From: Basidiobolus ranarum
Taxonomy: Eukaryota; Basidiobolomycota; Basidiobolomycetes; Basidiobolales
Length of the DNA stretch: 26,925 nucleotides
NCBI GenBank assembly: GCA_040143965.1
Contig: JASJQH010000128.1
Coordinates: 1 to 26,925 of the forward strand
Direction: 5' to 3'
In this document: positions 7,024 through 17,350 of the stretch, piece after piece
How the letters are laid out: each line of letters opens with the position of its first letter
Numbering within the stretch: the first letter of the stretch is position 1
Position numbers and translations under genes: made by a program
The notes under the pieces: model-generated
Seen by the model: only the letters and a program-made list of their open reading frames with translations
The model's database searches: none
What the model was told of the DNA's origin: nothing

Positions 7024-9297
7024 TTAAGCAGATGTTAATTGTCCTGGCATTTGCCCTGGAACTCCGGCTAGGGTATCTGCGTTGCTTGGGGCTGATTGCA
7101 ATGTGGTTGCATCGCGAGGAATTGCTTGCGTGGAATCATAAATGACTGCTTGAGGATTCGGTGCCTGGTTATTAGAAGGTTGCTGTTGGGTCAAGTTAGC
7201 AGGATACTGATACTGTTGTTGTGGAGGGTCTGCGAATTGAGAATTCTGCTTTAAACCTTGACTATCTGTGTGTTGCAACTGTTGGTACATTTGCCCTTGG
7301 TTTTGTTGAGGGTTTTGCTCGCTCAAGTATTGGGGTTGCTGTTGTACTTGTCCTTGATTGTTTGGGTAAGTAGGTTGTTGTTGAGAAGATTGTTCACTGG
7401 AATATTGATGTGACTGCTTTGAGTTTTCATTAACAGTTTGCGGAATTTGTTGCTGAGCGGGTGTAGTAGTGGGAGCTGCATATGACTGTTGAGGTTGTTG
7501 TTGTTGTTGCTGTACGCTAGGATGTTGAGGAAGCGGTGGTGGCTGTTGCTGCTGGTTTTGTGATCCTATATATTGAGGTTGCTGTTGTAGGTTTTCATTA
7601 GCAGTATTCAGAGTTTGTTGCTGAATAGGTGTAGTAGCAGGAGCTGAAGATGACTGTTGAGGTTGTTGTTGTTGCTGTACGCTAGGATGTTGAGGAAGTG
7701 GCGGTGGTTGTTGCTGCTGATTTTGTAATCCTGTATATTGAGGTTGCTGTTGTAGGTTTTCATTAGCAGTATACGGAATTTGTTGCTGAACGGGTGTAGT
7801 AGCGGGAGCTGCAGATGACTGTTGAGGTGAAATTGTATACTGAGATTGTTGAAGGGCAGACGAAATAGGTTGTTGAGATTCTTCAGCTATAGCGCGTTGA
7901 TTAATGGTCTCAGCGGTAGCAGGCTGTGATGCTTGTGCTAGAACAGCGGGATCTATATTTTCAGTAGTTGCTCTGGAATTTAAGGGAGTAGGTTCTGTAC
8001 CCTCATTCCCACCTCCAGCAGCAAATACAACTGGAGAAGTTGGTTGTGAATTACTATTGAATGGAGTTTCTTCAGTCGTTTTAGTGAATTCTCTAATTGC
8101 GCCCCACCATTCATTTAAATCTTCTCGTTTAAGAAATCTAAAAACATAGGTGTGTTCCGCTCTATGAAACAAACCACCAGAACCTTTCTCGGCAATCTCA
8201 AAAGCTATATTGGACTCACTATAACCTCTCATAACACTGCTAGGTAGATAGATGGAGAACTCAGGAGAGCCTGCAGTGGGATCAGAATTGGGATAACCAT
8301 GTAGAAACCCGGAAGAGGTTAAAAAGCAATGATCTCTTTTAACTGATTTGAACACTCCACCTTGTCGCTCCATGACTCCGTATTTCAGGGGAACGGTAAG
8401 TGGATGATCCTTATTAGGATAGCTTATTGCTTCAATGGATGTCTCGGGTGAATCTGGATCAATGAGAGGTGGCTTATTTTTCTCAAAGAAAGCATTCCAC
8501 TCATGCGCAGGAGATAAAACTGCAATAACTTCGTTGGCCATGTTTATTTGTTCGAGTATCTTCGTTATATTCGCTGACCTCCATTTATAATATGACTCCA
8601 AAGTGTTCTTCAATGTTTCGATGATTGAAGCTTCAAAGATTTCAAGGGATTTCTGGGTTGAAAGCATGGTCTTGTGGAAACTATTCTCTTCAAAGATTTG
8701 TTTGCTCAATTGTTTCTGCAAATTATTGTACACAAGCCAAGGATCCATAGGACCAGGTTTACCATTAGGGCTGGAATGACCGTCTGCAGTGTAGCATGCT
8801 TGATCGTACTCAGAAATGAGTTTGGCAGAGTTTTGTCGCTCCCGACCCAAATTAGTTTCATGATTGATGAGATCTTTCTTCGTAGACAATAAGCGAGATT
8901 TAATTTCGGTTTTCAGCCTGGTTAAATTCCCAACAGTCTGATCTGTTATACATCTGGCAAATTCTGTATGATACTCAACTAGTTGTTGAGTGGTGCTGTT
9001 AACTGCGGCAGCTACATCCTGTACACCATTACTACCCACAGGTAGCAAGTGGTGCCCTTCTTTTAGAGGGACTTGCATAGAGCTGAATGCTTTGGAATAG
9101 CCCCGAGCACTTTGTTGCTCGGTTTCGGCGATGGTTTGAAAGTAAAATATCAACTGCTTGATAGTGGATTTCCAGGCATAGAGACGCTGCTCAAAGATAT
9201 CCGATGGCAGAAGCTCGGAAGGATTGGAGGTTAGCTCTTCTCTAACTTCGTTGGAGGTTCTCCGGCCAAATATGCTGTTTCTTTTAGAGAGTGACAT
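7024..9297 (-). CDS. SLM1: Slm1-like BAR/PH-domain protein with Gln-rich repeat tail
   Basis: A 757-residue protein without visible introns. Residues about 30-265 form a long helical region like the F-BAR-type domain of yeast Slm1/Slm2. About 303-406 is a PH domain with family features: 'VPLKYGVMERQ...', 'CFLTSSGFLHGYP', 'FSIYLPSS' and 'YVFRFLKREDLNEWWGAIREF'. The linker with 'DPDSPETSIEAISYPNKDHP' is also family-like. In yeast, Slm proteins bind PI(4,5)P2 at the plasma membrane, are TORC2 substrates, and link sphingolipid and stress signals to actin and eisosomes; transfer of that role here is inference. Residues about 420-757 are low-complexity, rich in Gln, Pro, Ser and Thr, with a 55-56-residue unit repeated twice and then degenerating. 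The start is the first ATG and gives a basic N-terminus. It is the only long gene in this window without introns. Confidence 0.88.
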   Translation of the reverse strand: MSLSKRNSIFGRRTSNEVREELTSNPSELLPSDIFEQRLYAWKSTIKQLIFYFQTIAETEQQSARGYSKAFSSMQVPLKEGHHLLPVGSNGVQDVAAAVNSTTQQLVEYHTEFARCITDQTVGNLTRLKTEIKSRLLSTKKDLINHETNLGRERQNSAKLISEYDQACYTADGHSSPNGKPGPMDPWLVYNNLQKQLSKQIFEENSFHKTMLSTQKSLEIFEASIIETLKNTLESYYKWRSANITKILEQINMANEVIAVLSPAHEWNAFFEKNKPPLIDPDSPETSIEAISYPNKDHPLTVPLKYGVMERQGGVFKSVKRDHCFLTSSGFLHGYPNSDPTAGSPEFSIYLPSSVMRGYSESNIAFEIAEKGSGGLFHRAEHTYVFRFLKREDLNEWWGAIREFTKTTEETPFNSNSQPTSPVVFAAGGGNEGTEPTPLNSRATTENIDPAVLAQASQPATAETINQRAIAEESQQPISSALQQSQYTISPQQSSAAPATTPVQQQIPYTANENLQQQPQYTGLQNQQQQPPPLPQHPSVQQQQQPQQSSSAPATTPIQQQTLNTANENLQQQPQYIGSQNQQQQPPPLPQHPSVQQQQQQPQQSYAAPTTTPAQQQIPQTVNENSKQSHQYSSEQSSQQQPTYPNNQGQVQQQPQYLSEQNPQQNQGQMYQQLQHTDSQGLKQNSQFADPPQQQYQYPANLTQQQPSNNQAPNPQAVIYDSTQAIPRDATTLQSAPSNADTLAGVPGQMPGQLTSA
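7420..7830 (-). repeat. 165-168-nt coding repeat in the Gln-rich tail
   Basis: The plus-strand word GACTGTTGAGG recurs at 7817, 7652 and 7484, a period of 165 then 168 nt. Each unit encodes 'A-P-[AT]-T-T-P-x-Q-Q-Q' followed by NENLQQQPQY, then QNQQQQPPPLPQHPSVQQQQ. The first two units are near-identical; the third diverges after 'NEN'. A difference of one CAG/CAA-type codon between units points to slippage and unequal exchange, so length variation between strains is likely. Confidence 0.9.
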
Positions 9298-10599
9298 TGA
9301 AAATCAAATAGAAAGTGACGAGTTTGCATTTACACTCCATGCAGAGTATTTATTTATTGAACCCGAGGTTGAATAGAAAAGGCTGAGGTGGATTATGATG
9401 ACCGCACCATATTGTGAATCCATAAAACCTATGACGTTTCAAATTGATTTTAGCCATCCGTATAAATTTGAAGTCAGATCTAAATTAAATATTATCAACG
9501 GATGGTTTGAAGATCATTCCAATTACGTTAGTAAGAAAGTGATCTGTTGATCAGCACACTAATCATAAGATTCCGAGCTTCCCTTATTTGGGTAACTACG
9601 CCTCTGACAGATGATTACGCCAATAACCTCTCTCTAGACAGTTGGGTCCATCCACCACCTCTTGGGCATAAAGTATTTGTCATCAGGGTTCAGGAACGAA
9701 GCGTAGGGTCATGCATCGGGTATAGGTATATAACTCTTACACCGGGGCTACTTAAGATGGAATTTTCCTCTTAGTAATCATCACTAGACTCGCCGCGGCT
9801 TATAGTCGATACTTCCACTGCACCTAATCATTCTAACATCGAGCTTTCATTATGAGCTAAGTAGCCCTCGATACCAGTCAACTTGGGAACACAAGTTAAC
9901 CATATATAGAAGCCATGTATAGTCCAATGGATATCTCGAACTCGAATGAATGTCCCAGTCACATATATGTTAGATCGCCTGTATAAAATTCATGATCGGT
10001 AAATCGTTGAATGAATCAGTGTTATTTGTCCATTAGAGACCATCAGATCATGAGGTGATTGGCTTGACAATTCAATGGCTTTGGCACATTCAGCATCGCT
10101 TAGGATTATGCTCGAAATAGAAATGTCACTTTCGGGTGGTTGATATGCAGACACGTTATCTTATTTTCTATTACTCTATGGTGAAAAATTAGGGTCTAGT
10201 GGTAATTACAAGATCTTGTGGTCACGCACAAATTAGCTAATTGCAAGATGATGAGCTTCTATTCCATCATTGCTGCTACTGGTGTAAAACTAGTTTGGCG
10301 TGGTGATCGTGATGACAAGATGGCACTCACACTGTTAGCCAGCAGGTTTCTATACTAGATGGGCTCAAGAACCAGTACGGATATGTAGACTCAAGGCCGG
10401 TGAATTTTTATTTTTGATTGTGGCAAATATGTCATAAATTGGATGAACTAGCAGCAGTAGTTTTAATCTAGTAATCTAACAAAATACTATGCACTTGGAC
10501 GAGTAAAAGTCACCTTTCTATAGGTATAAAACACTCTGAGGGAGCAATAGTATAGCTAGATGGTGATGTCTCTGGTCCGATGAATTGTGCTTCAAAATA
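9298..10599. other. Intergenic region between SLM1-like and macro-domain genes
   Basis: This holds the upstream flank of the SLM1-like gene (just above 9297) and the 3' flank of the macro-domain gene. A 51-codon plus-strand frame (9395-9550) and a 75-codon frame (9547-9774, start TTG/CTG-type or none) are present. Neither is longer than chance predicts, and neither shows a family. I see no RNA gene or intact transposon. Confidence 0.5.
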
Positions 10600-11755
10600 T
10601 CAATGAGAAGGGGGGAAATACGAGTAAACAAGACGACGATAGATTTCACAATCTACGTCGAGAAAAACACAAAATATAACGCGGTCCACCTAATTAAAGT
10701 GATTGTTAAATAATGAAAAATGAAATAGTATATTTTAAAGCAATTAGAACCTTGGCACTGTTCCCATCTTTCTCGAGCCATTTGCGTGTAGCTCTCAAAG
10801 CTACGTGTGCAGCATTCTCATTTGGATAGCCGAAAATACCAGTAGAGATACATGGGAAAGCCTATGTTTGTATGTGTTAGTTGCATTTCGTAAAACCTAG
10901 AATACCTCGTTTCGCTTACAATGGATCGAAGATTGTTCTCTTTAGCTAGTTCCAGAGCATTATAGTAACAACTCCCCAAAAGGCTTGGATTTTCCCCTCG
11001 GGGTCCCACAGTGTGAATAACATCTATACACAAATTCAGATCAATCATGTGTTAATTAAACTCAGTAATAGTATAGACCACGTTACGTTTCGCGGGAAGA
11101 TTATATCCTTTAGTGATTTTAGCCTCCTACAATTAAGGATAAAATTCAAATACTCTTCGTGATTCTCATGTTGAACAAAAATACCTTACCCCTACTTTAC
11201 AGCCATTTAAGCCTCGACATTCAAGTTGTAGTTTGGAACCAGCAGCACTTTCGTAGTAATATTTCGGAGTCAAACACGTAAAATACCAAGAGAGTTGTTA
11301 AAAACCGACTTACCGGTGAATAGCTCCATCAACTATCAAAACATTTTAGTTTTCATTTTATATTTTAAATTTAATAGGTAAACTAACCGCCGCCGCCGCC
11401 TAAAAGAGATTCGTTGGCAGCATTTACAATAGCATCAATCTGTAATTTCGTTAAGTCACCTCGCCTAAGAAAAAGAATATAAGTATTTAAATTCAGGGAT
11501 TTTAGTGACAAATTATAATACCATATAGAGATTTTATCACACAAAGAAGAGTCGGGGGTTTCTTTTGGCTCTACCGACACTAAAAGAAAATTCTTCTAAA
11601 TTGTCACGCTTTCAAGTAAAGATTTGAATATATCTCTCATTACCTTGCATGGTGTTGGTTTTATAGAAATTAGAGAGGTTCGAAATTTCTGTGATAGTAG
11701 TTCTACTCATAGCGGAAAAAGTTCGGTTAAACGGAGTAAGACGAATTCTCAACAT
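10600..11755 (-). CDS. Macro-domain protein, MACROD/YmdB-type ADP-ribosyl hydrolase, probably mitochondrial (nine exons)
   Basis: The family removes ADP-ribose from proteins or hydrolyses O-acetyl-ADP-ribose. The spliced model is 222 residues: exons 11755-11644, 11579-11522, 11464-11388, 11332-11314, 11247-11190, 11126-11087, 11023-10920, 10861-10751 and 10689-10600; total 669 nt, in frame. The N-terminus (residues 1-16) is basic, has no acidic residue and looks like a mitochondrial presequence. A second in-frame Met at residue 16 (11710) could start a cytosolic form. Motifs seen: RGDLTKLQIDAIVNAANES (58-76), GGGGVDGAIHRAAG (79-92), HVIHTVGPRG, CISTGIFGYP (160-169) and a family-like end DRVIFCVFLD...EIYRRLVYSYFP. 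Asn74 and Asp84 align with the catalytic Asn and Asp of human MACROD1. Exon 4 is 19 nt. The donor of the last intron is GTTCTA, weak but GT...AG. ADP-ribosyl hydrolase activity is inferred from the family. Confidence 0.9.
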
Positions 11756-12098
11756 ACTCTTAGGTTCTTGATCAGCATTTTTAAACTGGTACTTAAATCA
11801 AGATTTCCAGGTCATCCATCACGTAATTGATGACGAAATAATCTGGTACTGAGCTAACATTATATTTATTGTATGCAGTTTAAATCTATAAAACAATGCT
11901 TACAGAAAAGTTAAGAGAACAGTTTATGTAACAAATAGAAAAGTATCACTGCTCATAAAGATGAATCAAATTGGGAATTATTGTTCAATAACAGCTGGAG
12001 AGTTGGTAACATTGAGTTAATACTTATTTTCTCAGTAGAAATTTCCTGGTCGTACTGTAAAACGCGCGTACATATTGATATATACGTTATTGATAGAA
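11756..12098. other. Intergenic spacer between CHO1 and the macro-domain gene
   Basis: A 343-nt gap between two genes on the same strand, which must carry the CHO1 3' end and the macro-gene promoter. I see no recognisable element. Confidence 0.5.
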
Positions 12099-12849
12099 TT
12101 AAGGCTTAGGGATTTTGAGGGATTTGCTTATCATCAAAGAACCGCTTATTGCATAAATTAATACCAAAGGGTGGAAGGCGTCTCGTTTTCCAACTTGATA
12201 AACACCATATGGTAGACTAGACTCAATGGCACCTTGTGAGACTAAATAGGAGAAGTAGGCGACAATAAACAGTGTAGTGGGTATAGGCGTGCCCTCAAAA
12301 TATTGAACTTTGCCAGCCGAATCCTTTGGTAAGGAGACTACAGTAGCATTATAACGAGCTAGGCGGGCCAGTCCACAAGAAATAAAGTAAACAAGCACAG
12401 GGATATCTAAAAAGCTATTTAACCCCAAAGCAAAGCCAAGGACAGCTGGGGCGATACCAAAAGAAATCTACATTTGAAAAGTGAAATATCGTTAAAGATA
12501 GTATTTCTTTTAAGTCAAATTATTTACGCATTACCAAATCAGCCAAAGAATCTAGTTCTTGACCCAATAAAGAAGTTTTTTTTCTCCAACGAGCCACTCT
12601 ACCATCCATGAAATCGAAGAAAGTTCCAACTGGTACGAGATACATCGCAAACCAAATATATGAAATGTCTTGTGTCATGAGGTAGTACATGGTAGAAAAA
12701 ATAGAAGAAGAGCCGCATACACCGTTAGCTAATGTTAGAAAGTCAGCAAGATGGAACTCACGCATCATTGCAAAATGATTATCAAAGTAGCCACTTTTTT
12801 CTTTCAAGTCTGAACTTGACTGATTTTTGGTATGTTTTGACCGTAGCAT
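12099..12849 (-). CDS. CHO1: CDP-diacylglycerol-serine O-phosphatidyltransferase (phosphatidylserine synthase)
   Basis: This enzyme makes phosphatidylserine from CDP-diacylglycerol and serine in the ER membrane, the fungal and bacterial-type route. Exons 12849-12535 and 12467-12099 with a 67-nt intron give 227 residues; total 684 nt, in frame. The CDP-alcohol phosphotransferase signature D-G-x2-A-R-x8-G-x3-D-x3-D is complete at residues 82-104 (DGRVARWRKK...GQELDSLAD). The intron falls two bases after the codon for Asp104. FEGTPIPTT and the C-terminal SKSLKIPKP are typical of the eukaryotic CHO1 branch. Several hydrophobic segments fit a six-helix membrane enzyme. It is shorter than yeast Cho1 (276) mainly at the N-terminus. 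The ATG at 12849 is preceded by CCCCTAG 13 nt upstream, a possible 5'UTR acceptor; an upstream coding exon cannot be ruled out. Confidence 0.93.
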
Positions 12850-14099
12850 GATAAGAAGAAGACTAGGGGCTAAAGGTATCAACAACGGAATGAAAAGAAA
12901 ATTGCCAGCACCTTAAGTAGTGGAAGCTTTTAGATGGAATGTTGCCAAGAAGTAGAAAATTGGCATGCCGTTTTAAGAATCAATTTTTTCGGTAAAAGTT
13001 ATACTTGAACCATCTTTTCTAAGTAGCATTATATTGGGGAAGGAAGGCCATTAATTATTTTTGGTGATCCTTTCTGATAGCTCCAGAGAAATAAATTTTG
13101 ACAGTCAATAATCTAATTAATAATGACGACTAAATTTAGGCAATCCGGAATATTCTTGCTTTACCTATTTTGACAATGTGACTTGCCTTTCCACGATAAT
13201 CTAATTGAAATCGCATTTGTTTGTTCAAAATAGTGATGCTAAGTTCAAGTTGATCTAGAACCAGCAGAGACTGAAGAAACCCAGTACTAAGCAATGTATC
13301 GTTGACTTTTCTTGAGGTTACACTCTTATAAGAGTATCATCGTGAACAGGATCTGGTTGGTCCGCAACAAGGCAGCGTTGATCGTTAGCATTGTGAGTGG
13401 AATCAATGCCGTTATTGTGTTTGGTTTCACATGTGTAAATGAATATATGTACTTGGGTTTGTCTGATCCCACGATTAATTGGCATTAAGATAATATGGAG
13501 TGATACACAGCATTATCAACATTATTGTTGACTAATGATCATTCAGAATATGATATGAATGGGCCCGTGGACTCTGAATCACTACAAAGAGAAAGAATTG
13601 AGCCGGCTTCAATGCAAAAGTAAAGCTTGTGTAGAAGTTTTAAAATATTGAAAAGATAAATAGCCTTGGCATTCCAAAATAAAAAATATTTTTGACCTCT
13701 TGGTAGCTCTAAGGTAGTACCTAAGAAAGATGGAGGTGGTATTTCTATCATTTCTTGACTTGGTTAATTCCAGAAGTCAATAAGCATTTGATAGCCGGAA
13801 ATAATAGCTAGCGTGGAAAAATAATCCGTATACTCCCAACTACCTGCATAGACTTCATTCCCTAGTCTCAAAAGCAACCATTTGGGATATATGTATCAGG
13901 TATATGAATACCCAAAACTAATTCTGGGGAATTTTATTAAAAAAGTGGTTCTATTAATGGATTTTGTAGTTGTAACCATCTGGTTGAACTACAAGAAAAA
14001 TGATTAAAATTTGCTACGGTAAATGTGTTTCAAATGATTGAAATAGAACATGTTATGTGAATCAGAAGGTGGCTCATACTAGTTCAGGAGATGTACTTG
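12850..14099. other. Intergenic region between ERG1 and CHO1; small ORFs only
   Basis: This contains the CHO1 upstream flank and the ERG1 3' flank. A 70-codon minus-strand frame (13751-13539, ATG start) and a plus-strand start-less frame at 13306-13488 with one strongly hydrophobic stretch are present. Both are of a length expected by chance, and neither matches a family I know. No RNA gene or transposon is seen. Confidence 0.45.
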
Positions 14100-16331
14100 T
14101 TAACATAGCTCACTCCACACCAAAGGAAGGAATACCACACAGGCGGTGTACAATACACTCACTGCTTTTATAATATTCAAAGGGAGATAGGCTACCGTTA
14201 AACCGATGTTCGCGGGCGTAATCTTCATACTGCTCTTGGATGATGTCTTGGAAGAAACCTCTTGGTAATCACTAGAGAAAGCATCGGGCGCACTAGGCCA
14301 CAAAGGAGCCAAGAGAATATGGAATATGATGCCATATACAGCGACAGCGTAGAAATGAAACATCAGGACCAGCGGATTGGGAATCAAACTAAAAATACAA
14401 TCGTAAGTAATTGTAAAATAGATGTTATGCCAGTATCTAGCTTACCCAGCAAGTAATCCAACAGGTCCGGAAATGGCAATCCCACCAAGTTGGAAATAGT
14501 TGAAGCAAGAGAGCTGTAGGATTCTCAAATTCTCGGCTATATTGGCAATGAGATTAGTGCTGTAGATAAAACATGTGGACGTTGAGATAATTACAATTTT
14601 CAGGAGCAGAGAAGAGGGCATAAAGAGCCATAGCAAGAATATTGATCATAGAAGCACGAGATTTACGGCTCCAGTGATGACTCTTCATTTGTTTGACAAC
14701 CAACGGAGAGTTGCTAAAATCAGGAACTTTTTCTCTTGATAGTAAATCAACGGTATGCACAACATCCCAAAAAGCGACAGTCATACCACCTACACTAAAT
14801 GTAAGCAACATACAGAGTTATGTAGAAGAGCGAGGTAAAACTAACCCCCAGTCAATGGATGTCTCATATTCATAGCATCACCGATCAAGATAACTCCTTC
14901 ATGAGTGTTCCGAGTAGGTGGGAGGAAGCTGTTTGTCATTGAACGAATGCGGTCATTTTCAATACCTTCTTTGAACCCTTGCTATCTCAAATTGTAAGAA
15001 TGTGAGGTGATGATAAGCCTTGATACAGAATGTGACGTACCTGAATTTGCTTGGGAACATCAGGAAGAACTTGTTCCAGCATGTAACGCTTAAAAAGGAA
15101 CGCAAGCTTAGTATGACCCATGAAGATAGATACGATCAACAATCAAATTTACCTTCATATCGCCGTTGGAAATACTTGGTAACTTGCCTTGTATATCAAC
15201 AAGAACACGGACTTCATTGCTACCAATCTTGAAGATAATTTAGAATGAGAGCTCAAAATGCATTAGCCTCCGCGAGATACTTACTTGATACATGAGAATT
15301 GGTGAATTACGAGCCAAAATAACGTGACCGTGATTAGGATATGGTAAAGTAGTGTTTTTCATAATAAATCTATATGTAAATAACTAGAGATGAGTATAAA
15401 AGTACGAGGAAAACAAAACTTCACTTTAGAACCATACCCAACAAAGTGTGATCTAAGTTTAGGTTGAACAGTGAGGTATTCCTTTCTAAATTTCGAAAAG
15501 ATTCCATCGGCAACAAATGTCAATGGCGCAAAGAACTATGCAAATTCGTAAAATATCTGTCTCAGTGACATTGCTTCTAGATAGTTTTTCTCATTTAACC
15601 TGTACCTTCAATTTTTTCTCTTCATTGTCATTCTTTTGAGTACAACCAACACCTATGACCCGACCAGTGTTATCTTTGATTAAATCATTGACAGTGGCCT
15701 CTAGCGACGTGACACTATTATTGGAATATACTGTTTAACACACTGTAATAAAATACACTAAAAATTGAAATTCTCACTTAGCACAGCCCTTGGCAGCTTC
15801 ACGTAGTTTCATAACGAAACGACCATGATGGAAAGATTTGCCTAAAACAGTACGACCTTCACTGTCTTTAGGGTAAGGAATATTCACAGCTTTACCACGG
15901 TACATAACACCATAGCCGTGAACAGGAATACCATCAATATCTTCAATACATCCTGAAACCAAGATGTTAATCTAGGTAAGTAAAACAAGAGCCATATTTT
16001 CAAAGTTACCAGCCAAGCCTAATTTTTCCAAAGCTTGAACACCACCCGGTTGGAGTAGTTCGCCAACAATTCTATCAGGCTCTTCCCAGTTTTTTTCTGC
16101 TCATTGAGTATTTAGTAAATCAGAAGCATTCGTAAAAAAGTAATAACATGTTGCCTTACCAATCAATAGGACTTTTCTACCATCGTTAGCCAAAGCATAA
16201 GCTAAGACGGGACCAATGATACCAGCACCGACAATAATAACCTCGTATTCTTGAGTCTACAAGACGACCGAAAATAAATAATAAGCAACATAGAATGAAT
16301 ATATAACGTCCGTAAAAAACAATCTCACCAT
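14100..16331 (-). CDS. ERG1: Squalene monooxygenase (squalene epoxidase), thirteen exons
   Basis: This FAD enzyme converts squalene to 2,3-oxidosqualene, the first oxygen-dependent step of sterol synthesis, at the ER and lipid droplets. Exons: 16331-16329, 16256-16160, 16096-16010, 15952-15778, 15714-15606, 15535-15438, 15369-15285, 15227-15153, 15106-15041, 14981-14846, 14789-14595, 14536-14446, 14388-14100; introns 46-72 nt; total 1506 nt, 501 residues (yeast Erg1 496). Motifs: dinucleotide fold VGAGIIGPVLAYAL (10-23), GELLQPGG, VADG (165-168), GDAMNMRHPLTGGGMTVAF (299-317) and YFQLGG, with two hydrophobic C-terminal segments. The first coding exon carries only the ATG: GTGAG follows at once, and reading through meets a stop before the next exon. 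Several introns contain decoy acceptors; only the chosen ones keep the frame and the conserved residues (for example 15715 giving 'GCANVTSLEA' and 14790 giving 'TGGGMT'). Confidence 0.96.
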
Positions 16332-17350
16332 GCTAAAAGGAATTGTATTAAAAGGCCAAGGCGGACAAGCGTGACAAGAAAAGTGAAGTGAGGTCAGTAC
16401 TTAAAACAAAACCTATAAAACATGGTACATGTGAAAATCATATGATTTTTTAAGTACAGAAAATTTATAGATCATATTCAATCGATAGCAACAATTCAAG
16501 GATTGAAAAATTAAACACTTCTTTTTGAGCCTAGATTTTGAAGTGTACCAAGTATCACATCACCAATTTCGATCCACCCAGGACTGAGGTTTTCACCTTT
16601 TTGATGACTTACAGCAGCCTCGATCTAGAGGCAGTCCTCCACTTATCGAATATGTAGCTTAAGGCAGGAATTGGCCTTATCGAGGATCTGATTTAACTTT
16701 AAACAGCTTTTGGTAGATATGAGACCCTCAATCCATTCTGTCGAATCGCCTTCCGGGTAAATATGGAAATTCGGCCTCAAAACATGGAAGCATTAAACGT
16801 CTTGTCAAGTTACGACTTCAAGCGAAGTATGGCAAGACAATAAAAGTAATATGAGCTCCTGTTCAATGACAGCAGAGCTATGAATCTCATTGATTAGTAA
16901 ACACCAATGATAGATTATGTACTACATTTGTCGCTATCTATGTCGGCTAGCAACCCATCTGACGAATCATGAGCCACACAGACAGGAACTGAAGGTGCCA
17001 AGTAATATAATAATTGCTATTGGTGACACAGTCTATACATGGCTTCCAAACCACTAGTTGCGATTATAACCATAATCACACATGCTGATCGCCACCCCTC
17101 CCGCCAAAAGCCTCGACCAATAACGTGGCGTGATCTGCCTCTTTTCGGACTGCAACAAACGTATTTCGTTGGGTGATACGTGTAGTGATTTGAATGATCT
17201 GTTTATTGGTGTCAAAATTCAAAAACTCCCATTTGACGCATAGATCAAGAAACTGATTTCAGTGAATAAATACAAGAGAAACAGTGCAATAACAAAACCA
17301 TTTAGGAAGAATTAATAAAATTTGGTTCGTATCTTAATAAATAATTAGAT
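16332..17350. other. Intergenic region upstream of ERG1
   Basis: About 1 kb that includes the ERG1 promoter side (just above 16331) and the 3' flank of ERG3 copy b. A minus-strand frame at 17258-17076 is open for 60 codons after an acceptor-like CAG, but has no start and no recognised family. I see no clear TATA box or sterol-response element. Confidence 0.5.

Noticed and set aside
7904-8892. Plus-strand ORFs inside the SLM1-like gene
   Set aside because: Antisense shadows of a well-supported coding region.
9547-9774. 75-codon plus-strand ORF
   Set aside because: No ATG start, no recognised family, and its length is common by chance in this DNA.
10249-10359. Possible copia RT scrap (short ATG frame with IIAATGVKLVWRGDRDD)
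   Set aside because: The resemblance to the copia 'IAA..G..L.Q.D' block is too weak over too few residues.
11388-11410. GCC/GGC run as a microsatellite
   Set aside because: It encodes the conserved glycine loop of the macro domain, so it is explained by the protein.
11580-11580. GTG as the start of the macro-domain gene
   Set aside because: It sits at a TTTTAG splice acceptor, and an upstream exon (11755-11644) joins in frame and supplies an ATG and a family-like helix.
13306-13488. Start-less 60-codon plus-strand frame with one hydrophobic stretch
   Set aside because: A GPCR-like reading was considered, but a single hydrophobic segment without homology is within chance.
14262-15232. Plus-strand ORFs across ERG1
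   Set aside because: Antisense to conserved ERG1 exons.
17076-17258. Start-less minus-strand frame downstream of ERG3 copy b
   Set aside because: Open for 60 codons after an acceptor-like CAG, but no donor, start or family could be found.
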